NCBI GenBank assembly: GCA_024709365.1
Contig: JANJWV010000236.1
Location: forward strand, 1 to 34,962
Reading direction: 5' to 3'
From: Desulfomicrobium sp.
GTDB lineage: Bacteria; Desulfobacterota; Desulfovibrionia; Desulfovibrionales; Desulfomicrobiaceae
DNA: 34,962 bases
The position numbers were made by a program, and so were the translations under genes. The notes under the pieces are model-generated. The model was given only the letters and a program-made list of their open reading frames with translations. It searched no databases and had not been told where the DNA came from. Below, in pieces: positions 27,995 to 34,962 of this stretch (the stretch's first letter is position 1; every line of letters begins with the position of its first letter).

Positions 27995-28007
27995 GGTGGT
28001 GTCCACC
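27995..28007. repeat. Palindrome GGTGG-TGT-CCACC
   Basis: A 5-bp perfect inverted repeat with a 3-nt centre, immediately upstream of the -35 of the minus-strand promoter and about 185 bp before the response-regulator start. It could bind a dimeric regulator acting on one or both divergent genes; no known consensus is recognised. Confidence 0.35.
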
Positions 28008-28191
28008 AGGGGCTCGCTCCGTATGGATGCGGATTAAGTGTTGAGTGTCTTGGGTATGAGACCTTGTTTGAGTCTTCATGGATTTTCATATATCCCCACT
28101 TCATGAGCGGAAAGCGACTACATATTTCTATGCCCTGCAGCCCCTGCGCACGGACTCCCCACGCGCTGAACCGTCCAGTTTTGGGGGGCGT

Positions 28192-29532
28192 GTGAATCGC
28201 GAGCGGACCATCCTGGTCGTCGATGACGACGAGGGCGTTCGTCAGATCCTGCAGGATCTGCTGGCTTCGGCCGGGTACAGGACGTTCATTGCGGCCGACG
28301 GCGAGGAGGCCCTGCTCAAGCTGGGAAACGGGGAGGTGGACCTCGTCGTCTCTGACGCCAGAATGCCCGGCATGAGCGGCCGCGAACTGCTCTGGGAGTG
28401 CATGCGGCGCTGGCCCGGGCTGCCGGTCGTGCTGCTGACAGGGTACGGCACCGTGCCCGACGCCGTGGAGGCCATCAAGGCCGGGGCCGTGGATTACCTG
28501 CTCAAGCCCTTTGACGGCCGGGAGCTGCTCGGCAAGATCGCGTCCATCCTGGCGGCCAGGGATACCCGCGCCTGGACCGGGGGGAGGGGGCTGCTGGCGG
28601 AGGAACTGTGGGGCGGGAAGAGCCCGGCCATGCAGCGCCTGTACAAGCTCATCGAGCGCGTCGCGCCGACGGAGGCCACGATCCTCCTGCTTGGCGAATC
28701 CGGCACGGGCAAGGAGAAGATCGCCGGGCTCCTGCACCGTCTGAGCCAGCGCGCGTACGGGCCGTTCGTCGTGGTGGACTGCGGTTCCACGCCGTCAACC
28801 CTGCTCGAAAGCGAGCTCTTCGGGCACGCCAAGGGCGCCTTCACCAATGCCTTCAAGGACAAGAAAGGACTTGTGGCCGAGGCCCACGGCGGAACCCTCT
28901 TCCTGGACGAGATCGGCAACATCTCCCCGGAGATGCAGCTTAGGCTTCTGCGCTTCCTGCAGGAGCGCCGCATCCGCCGCGTGGGCGACGTGGCCGAGAC
29001 GCCCGTCAACTGCCGGGTCATCGCCGCCACCAACGCGGATCTGGCCGAACTGGTCCGGCGCGGGGAATTCCGCGAAGACCTCTACTACCGCCTGAAGGTC
29101 ATCACCATCCAGGTGCCTCCGTTGCGCGAGCGTAAGCCCGACATTCCCATCCTGGCCGAACGTTTCCTGCAGCTGTTCGCCGAGGACGGGCGCGTCCGCA
29201 AGCTCGACCCCGAGGTGGGCGAGGCCATGCTCGACTATGCCTGGCCCGGCAATGTCCGCGAACTTCGGAACATGCTGGAGGCGGCCGTCATCCTGTCCTC
29301 GGACGGCGTCATCCGCATGGAGGACATGCAGTTCGAGGAGACCGACCTGGACGTCCCGCTGCCCGGCAACGTGCTCTCGCTTGAGGACAGCGAACGTCAG
29401 GTCATCGTCAGCGCCCTGGAAAAAAGCGGCTGGGTGGTCAAGGACGCCGCCGACCTGCTCGGCATCAGCAGGCGCACCATGCACTACAAGATCAAGAAAT
29501 TCCGCATCGAGACGGGCAAAAAAGCGAGTTAG
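28192..29532 (+). CDS. Sigma54-dependent NtrC-family response regulator
   Basis: 446-residue regulator: receiver domain (1-120) with D11/D12, phospho-acceptor D55, T83 and K105; AAA+ domain with Walker A GESGTGKE (168-175), Walker B LFLDE (236-240) and the ELFGHAKGAFTNA loop; Fis-type helix-turn-helix at the end (DLLGISRRTMHYKIKKF). The sigma54-contact motif reads GAFTNA (215-220) rather than GAFTGA; variants at this residue can alter or weaken sigma54 activation. GTG 28192, preceded by a G-run, gives the family-typical start; ATG 28078 is the first ATG of the frame but has no ribosome binding site and would add 38 residues of no similarity. No partner kinase is adjacent. Pilus operon control is possible but not shown by position alone. 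Confidence 0.92.
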   Translation: MNRERTILVVDDDEGVRQILQDLLASAGYRTFIAADGEEALLKLGNGEVDLVVSDARMPGMSGRELLWECMRRWPGLPVVLLTGYGTVPDAVEAIKAGAVDYLLKPFDGRELLGKIASILAARDTRAWTGGRGLLAEELWGGKSPAMQRLYKLIERVAPTEATILLLGESGTGKEKIAGLLHRLSQRAYGPFVVVDCGSTPSTLLESELFGHAKGAFTNAFKDKKGLVAEAHGGTLFLDEIGNISPEMQLRLLRFLQERRIRRVGDVAETPVNCRVIAATNADLAELVRRGEFREDLYYRLKVITIQVPPLRERKPDIPILAERFLQLFAEDGRVRKLDPEVGEAMLDYAWPGNVRELRNMLEAAVILSSDGVIRMEDMQFEETDLDVPLPGNVLSLEDSERQVIVSALEKSGWVVKDAADLLGISRRTMHYKIKKFRIETGKKAS

Positions 29533-29651
29533 TCCAGTCCGGTCTTTCCCTGTATCGCGTCTTCCCCTTCCTTTGAAATACTCGTCGCAGCCGATCATTG
29601 TCATCTTCTCCGGAATGATTACCAAATGACAACCTGACTGGAGGGATGATC

Positions 29652-29924
29652 ATGAAAAACATGCAGACACTGAAACACTTCATGCGCTATTTCGAGCCTC
29701 ATTGCGAGGAGCGGGACGGCCGCAAGTACTGTTACGTTTCGGCCCTGGAATACCCCGAGGCCCAGGAGGCGCTGGATTTGTTCGGCGGGTACGGGTTTTT
29801 CGAAGGAGCGCCCAATTCCATCACCCTGAAGTACGCCCACCTTGTCGAGGAGGACGGTGATGAGAGGTGGCATCTCGGAGCGGAGCAGATGCCCGGCACA
29901 TACCCCGTATGGGTGGCCTGGTAG
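29652..29924 (+). CDS. Small protein of unknown function
   Basis: 90-residue soluble protein beginning MKNMQTLKHFMRYFEPHCEE, rich in aromatic and acidic residues, with no signal peptide or membrane segment. I do not recognise it. ATG 29652 is chosen since GGAGG sits 7 nt upstream; ATG 29646, two codons earlier, is too close to it. It precedes msrA on the same strand by 39 nt, so the two are probably co-transcribed. Confidence 0.72.
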   Translation: MKNMQTLKHFMRYFEPHCEERDGRKYCYVSALEYPEAQEALDLFGGYGFFEGAPNSITLKYAHLVEEDGDERWHLGAEQMPGTYPVWVAW

Positions 29925-29963
29925 GCGAAGCCGCCCGAGGCTCCGGCCTTGAGGGAGGAACCG

Positions 29964-30557
29964 ATGCGAATGCTGACCATCATGCTCATGCTCTGCCTGA
30001 GCGCTGGAGGAGTCATGGCTGCGGAATACAAGAGCGCTGTGTTTGCCGGCGGGTGCTTCTGGTGCCTCGAAGGGCCTTTCGACGAGTTGCCGGGCGTCAT
30101 CGGCACCGAGTCCGGGTATACGGGCGGGACCGTGCCGAACCCCACGTATGAACAGGTGTCTGCGGGGACCACGGGGCATGTCGAGGCCATGCGCGTGGTC
30201 TACGATCCCGGGAAAGTCACCTTTGAAAAGCTGCTGTCCGTGTTCTGGCGCAACATTGACCCTGCGGATGGAGGCGGGCAGTTTTGCGACCGTGGTCCGC
30301 AGTACCGCTCGGCGATCTTTTTCGCGGACGCGGGGGAGGAGGCCGAGGCGCGCAGGCAAAAGGCGCAACTGGAAGAGGAGAAGGGGATGCGGGTAGCTAC
30401 GGAGATTCTGCCCCGGTCAGAATTTTACCCGGCCGAGGAATACCACCAGGATTACTACTCGAAGAACCCCCTGCGATACCGTTTCTACCGGCAGGGCTGC
30501 GGCCGGGACCAGCGCCTCAGGCAGATCTGGGGCGCGGAGGCCGGGGGCAATCACTGA
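29964..30557 (+). CDS. msrA: Exported peptide-methionine (S)-S-oxide reductase
   Basis: 197-residue MsrA, which reduces the S-epimer of methionine sulfoxide in proteins. The catalytic GGCFWC motif (C31, C34) with the following EGPFDELPGV, GYTGG, and QYRSAIFF segments is diagnostic; likely recycling cysteines occur in GGGQFCDRGPQ and RQGCGRDQ. A signal peptide (MRMLTIMLMLCLSAGGVMA) suggests a periplasmic enzyme protecting envelope proteins. ATG 29964 follows GGAGG at 5 nt. Paired with the unknown 90-residue gene upstream. msrB is not in the window. Confidence 0.95.
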   Translation: MRMLTIMLMLCLSAGGVMAAEYKSAVFAGGCFWCLEGPFDELPGVIGTESGYTGGTVPNPTYEQVSAGTTGHVEAMRVVYDPGKVTFEKLLSVFWRNIDPADGGGQFCDRGPQYRSAIFFADAGEEAEARRQKAQLEEEKGMRVATEILPRSEFYPAEEYHQDYYSKNPLRYRFYRQGCGRDQRLRQIWGAEAGGNH

Positions 30558-30574
30558 GGCTTCCGGGTCGCGGC

Positions 30575-30615
30575 AAAGAAAAGGCCCGGCTTTCGCAAAG
30601 AGCGGAAGCCGGGCC
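30575..30615 (-). terminator. Intrinsic terminator for the acyl-CoA synthetase gene
   Basis: GGCCCGGCTT (30583-30592) pairs with AAGCCGGGCC (30606-30615), loop of 13 nt that can close further. On the minus strand the stem is followed by TTTTCTTTG, so it best serves the minus-strand gene ending at 30761, about 145 nt upstream of it. The plus strand lacks a T-run, but the stem may also help end the msrA transcript. Confidence 0.8.
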
Positions 30616-30760
30616 GACCTATATATAATGATATAGGGAGAAGTTATTTTCCGCACCGCCCGCGATATGACGGCTCTCTCTTCCCAGCCATTCCTGCGCA
30701 GGCGGGTGCCATCTTCGATGCACTCGCCGTGGGATATGGCTGCCCGTGATCCCCCAGCGT

Positions 30761-32893
30761 TCAATCCTCTCTGAGTTCCGCCTCGCTCATGAAGTTGCGG
30801 TCATAGCGCTGCCAGATGTCCAGGGCCATGCTCAGGGGCTTGATCATGGGCACCGTGTAGGTGTGGAAGCGTTTGGCATAGAGGTATTCCCTGAACCTTG
30901 CGACGTGTGTGGAGAGGCCGCGCGGCGAGACGATGAAGGGCTTGCCGATGGTGCGCCTGAATTCCACCAGCCGTTCGGGCAGGTACTCGGACAGGTAGGG
31001 CACCTGCAGGTAGATGGCGGCCATGATGACGTCGGTGTTCGGGTCCTCGGCGATGATCTCCAGGGCGCGCATGAGCCGCCGGTCGTCGCAGTTGCCGAAG
31101 AGGTCCAGGGGGTTGTTGCCGACGTTGACGAGCATCTGCTCCAGATCGTCGGGGCTTCCGGCCTTGATATTCTCGCGCAGCAGGTCCTGCAGGCGTCGCC
31201 TGGTTTCGGGGGCGAACTGGGCCAGCTCCATGCCTTCGGCCGTGATCTGGTCCGCCTGGAGCACGGCCGCGCCGCCGCCGACGCTGACCACGGCCGTGCG
31301 CTTGCCCTTGGGCCGTGGCTGGGTGGTCAGGATGGAGAGCACGTTGACCATGATCTTGGGGTCTTCGGTCAGCTCCTCGATGAGGTAGAAGCCGGCCTGG
31401 GAACAGCAGGCCCGGAAGGCCTCGTGGCTGCCGGCCAGGGAGGCCGTGTGCGACATGGTCGCCTCCTTGCCTCCGCCGGAGCCGCCCTTGATGATGACCA
31501 CGGGTTTTTCCGCCGCCACCTGCCGGCCGATCTCCATGAGCTTCAGCCCTTCGGACAGCCCTTCGAGGTAGATGGCGACGACGTCGATGCGCGGGTCCTG
31601 GCCCATGTGCGCCAGAATCTCGGGCACGCCAACGCTGCTCGAGTTGCCGCAGGAGACCCACTTGCCCACGCCCACCCGGTCGGCGTCGAGCATCTCCATC
31701 AGTTCCATGCCGATGCCGCCGCTCTGGGAGATGATGCCGATGCCCCCCGGTTCGCGGATGACGCCCGTGCGGTGCGGCGGGATGAACATGGTGTTGAGCC
31801 CGGAGAAATTGTCGATGACGCCCAGGCAGTTGGGGCCTATGTAGCTGACTCCGTACTGCTGGCTCAGGTCCCGCAGGCGGTTTTCCAGCTCCCGCCGGCC
31901 GGACTCGGCGAAGCCGTCGCTGATGATGATGGCGCCCTTGCCCCCGGCCAGGCAGAATTTTTCGAATTCACGCACCACGGTTTCGGAGTTGACGACGAAC
32001 ACGGCCATCTCCGGCACCTCCGGCAGGCTCTCAAGGTTGGGGTAGCAGCGCATGCCCTGCAGCATGTCCGTGCGCGGGTTGATGGGGTAGACCTTGCCCA
32101 GACGGCGCAGGTTCTTGAGCACGATGCCGCCCACGGTGCCGGTATTGGAGGCGCCGTAGAGAACGATGGACGCCGGGTTGAAGATGGTCTGCAGGCTGGA
32201 CATGGTGCCCGGGGAGACGTCGGTCCGGCTGGGGTAGTGGACGGGTTCACCGGCGATGAGGCGGGCGTCGACGATGGCGAAGCCCTCCTCGTAGACGATG
32301 ACCGGGTTAAGGTCGAGTTCGTGGATCTCCGGGTGCTCGGCCATGAAGCGAGAGACGCTCATGGCCAGGCGAATGACGGCGGCCTTGTCCAGGGCCGGTC
32401 CGCGGAAGCCGTCCAGGATTTTTCCGGCCATGGTCCTGTCCAGCATGGCGCGGACATCCTTTTCGTCCAGGATGCCGATGCCAGGTGCCACGTCCGCAAA
32501 GAGTTCCACGAAGCGTCCGCCCGAGCCGATCATGGTCATGGGGCCGAAGCTCGGATCCTGGGTGGCCCCGATGAGGATTTCCTGGCCTGCCTTGACCATG
32601 GGCTGGATCAGGATGCCGTCGATGGCGCCGACCCCGGCTGCGCGGACATTGTTCATGAGCCGGTCGTAACCGGCCTCCACGGCACTCTCGTCGGAAAGGT
32701 TCAGCAGCACGCAGCCCAGGTCCGTCTTGTGGATGATTTCGCTGGAGACGGTCTTCATGGCCACCGAGAAACCGAGCTCCCGCGCCGTGCGCACGGCCTG
32801 CTCACGGCTGCGGACCATGCGACCCAGGACGGGGATGCCGTAGGCGTCCAGAAGAATCCGGCTTTGTTCGAATCCGAGCTGGGATGGTTCCAT
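30761..32893 (-). CDS. ADP-forming acyl-CoA synthetase, permuted domain order
   Basis: 710-residue NDP-forming acyl-CoA (acetate-CoA) ligase: acyl-CoA + ADP + Pi to acid + CoA + ATP, or the reverse. The ATP-grasp (beta) part comes first (about 1-235), including H55 in EIIHKTDLG, a position used as a phosphohistidine in archaeal enzymes. The CoA-binding alpha part follows (from about 245; VLYGASNTGTVGG, GPNCLGV, SQSGGIG), with the probable active-site H482 in SHTASLAGSHEAF. Many bacterial homologues have the alpha domain first. No acetyltransferase domain is fused. ATG 32893 follows AAGGAG at 8 nt; the longer frame upstream is non-homologous. It could generate ATP from acyl-CoA in organic-acid oxidation or amino-acid fermentation; diverges from glutamate dehydrogenase. 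Confidence 0.9.
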   Translation of the reverse strand: MEPSQLGFEQSRILLDAYGIPVLGRMVRSREQAVRTARELGFSVAMKTVSSEIIHKTDLGCVLLNLSDESAVEAGYDRLMNNVRAAGVGAIDGILIQPMVKAGQEILIGATQDPSFGPMTMIGSGGRFVELFADVAPGIGILDEKDVRAMLDRTMAGKILDGFRGPALDKAAVIRLAMSVSRFMAEHPEIHELDLNPVIVYEEGFAIVDARLIAGEPVHYPSRTDVSPGTMSSLQTIFNPASIVLYGASNTGTVGGIVLKNLRRLGKVYPINPRTDMLQGMRCYPNLESLPEVPEMAVFVVNSETVVREFEKFCLAGGKGAIIISDGFAESGRRELENRLRDLSQQYGVSYIGPNCLGVIDNFSGLNTMFIPPHRTGVIREPGGIGIISQSGGIGMELMEMLDADRVGVGKWVSCGNSSSVGVPEILAHMGQDPRIDVVAIYLEGLSEGLKLMEIGRQVAAEKPVVIIKGGSGGGKEATMSHTASLAGSHEAFRACCSQAGFYLIEELTEDPKIMVNVLSILTTQPRPKGKRTAVVSVGGGAAVLQADQITAEGMELAQFAPETRRRLQDLLRENIKAGSPDDLEQMLVNVGNNPLDLFGNCDDRRLMRALEIIAEDPNTDVIMAAIYLQVPYLSEYLPERLVEFRRTIGKPFIVSPRGLSTHVARFREYLYAKRFHTYTVPMIKPLSMALDIWQRYDRNFMSEAELRED

Positions 32894-33113
32894 GAAGGTG
32901 TCTCCTTGGTTTGGTGTGTGCGGATCATGAGGGCGGCCACGAATTTTTGCAAGAGGGCGCCCATTGTGCCCCGTACGCACCCGCTGCTTCGGCCTGGATA
33001 CAAGAGACGCCAAACGTCATTATGACACGCAGAATCGGCGGAAGGAAGGGCGGACGTCCGTTCATCGTTCAATATATAGTCGTTTTGGCAGGGAAAATGC
33101 CGAACTCCCTTGA

Positions 33114-34559
<1,446 letters not shown>

Positions 34560-34584
34560 TCGAACTTCCCCAGCCTTGAGTCTG

Positions 34585-34608
34585 AAAAGCCGGTTCGCCG
34601 GCTTTTTT
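34585..34608 (+). terminator. Intrinsic terminator after gdhA
   Basis: AAAAGCCGG (34585-34593) and CCGGCTTTT (34598-34606) form a 9-bp stem around a TTCG tetraloop, continuing into six T residues in all. It lies 25 nt beyond the gdhA stop. Confidence 0.95.
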
Positions 34609-34676
34609 CTTTGCCTCGCCGCGTTGCCCGGAGAACGCGCATTGAGTAGGCTTGCGCCACCCAAGGAGGAGACGAC

Positions 34677-34962
34677 ATGCCCTTCACCCCCGCGCTGCAG
34701 CTCGTGGCCCAAGATTCGGAGTTCCGCAAATTTCACGACCTCATGGCCCGCAAGGTCCAGAACATTCTCCTTGTTTCCACGGCCTACGACGCCTGGGTCA
34801 TGGAGGAGGACTGCAAGCTCTCGGAACGCATTGTCTCCGAGTACCAGGGCCTCAATCTGAGCCGTCCGCCGCGCCTGACCTGGGCGTCCAGCGCCGAGGA
34901 GGCCCTTGGCTTCCTGGCCGAGCGGACCTTCGAGCTCATCATCCTCATGCCGCAACTGGCCG
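34677..34962 (+). CDS. N-terminal part of a probable PEP synthase-related protein
   Basis: Truncated by the window edge; 95 residues visible. AAGGAGGAG precedes ATG 34677. The segment KVQNILLVSTAYDAWVMEED (residues 26-45) followed by LSERIVSEYQGLNLS and a hydrophobic FELIILMPQLA strand looks like a divergent receiver-type alpha/beta domain. From memory, this kind of N-terminus leads PEP/pyruvate-binding (PEP synthase/PPDK-like) proteins in Desulfovibrio relatives; the catalytic part is outside the window, so the call depends on what follows. The aspartates of a classic phospho-acceptor site are not evident. Confidence 0.55.
   Translation, partial: MPFTPALQLVAQDSEFRKFHDLMARKVQNILLVSTAYDAWVMEEDCKLSERIVSEYQGLNLSRPPRLTWASSAEEALGFLAERTFELIILMPQLA

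Noticed and set aside
28078-28191. N-terminal extension of the response regulator from ATG 28078
   Set aside because: No ribosome binding site and 38 residues without receiver-domain similarity; GTG 28192 gives the standard start.
30746-33025. Plus-strand frame of 759 codons opposite the acyl-CoA synthetase
   Set aside because: Antisense shadow with repetitive Val/Asp/His composition; the minus-strand gene has all expected motifs.

Overview
The window is a chromosomal segment of a high-GC Gram-negative bacterium. Three things point to the Desulfobacterota/Deltaproteobacteria, most likely a Desulfovibrionales member: the rplU-rpmA-obg-proB order, PilY1 with minor pilins, and a PEP-synthase-like protein with a receiver-like N-terminus. 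The placement is an inference from gene content and style; no rRNA or diagnostic respiratory gene is present.

Layout. (1) 1-2838, minus strand: a two-GGDEF/TPR signalling protein followed by tRNA-Asn(GTT) and its terminator. (2) 2927-7679, plus strand, tightly coupled: an MBL-fold hydrolase, a short reading frame interrupted by an in-frame TGA that looks like a selenocysteine codon, an Isf-like iron-sulfur flavoprotein, a ComF-type phosphoribosyltransferase and a membrane hybrid histidine kinase. (3) 7842-10715: ribosomal proteins L21 and L27, terminator, ObgE, ProB, terminator. (4) 10889-13975: thiamine pyrophosphokinase (minus), diverging from an M24 aminopeptidase P and a PHP-family histidinol-phosphatase-like protein; then a small membrane protein (minus) and about 600 bp of AT-rich non-coding DNA. 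(5) 14981-27552: two complete minor-pilin/PilY1 operons facing each other tail to tail. Operon A (plus) is AT-rich and includes an extra small secreted cysteine protein; operon B (minus) is of intermediate to high GC. (6) 27740-30557: a small cysteine protein with near-consensus promoter and terminator, a sigma54-dependent response regulator, a 90-residue unknown protein and an exported MsrA. (7) 30761-34962: an ADP-forming acyl-CoA synthetase in permuted domain order (minus), glutamate dehydrogenase, and the 5' end of a probable PEP-synthase-related protein.

How the genes work together. Each pilus operon encodes a FimT/GspH-like pilin, PilW-, PilV- and PilX-like minor pilins and a large exported VWA/beta-propeller PilY1. 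This is the set that primes type IV pili and presents PilY1 at the tip. The major pilin, assembly ATPases, platform protein, secretin and prepilin peptidase are not in the window. The two PilY1 proteins have nearly the same length (1287 and 1286 residues) but differ at the calcium loop of the propeller, so the organism may make two kinds of pilus tip.

Most notable observation. In the redox-flavoured operon, the frame starting at 3567 runs through a TGA (3606-3608) directly after a Cys codon. A 6-bp hairpin with an AGUU loop follows, placed where a bacterial SECIS element would be. This would be a 75-residue selenoprotein that I do not recognise.
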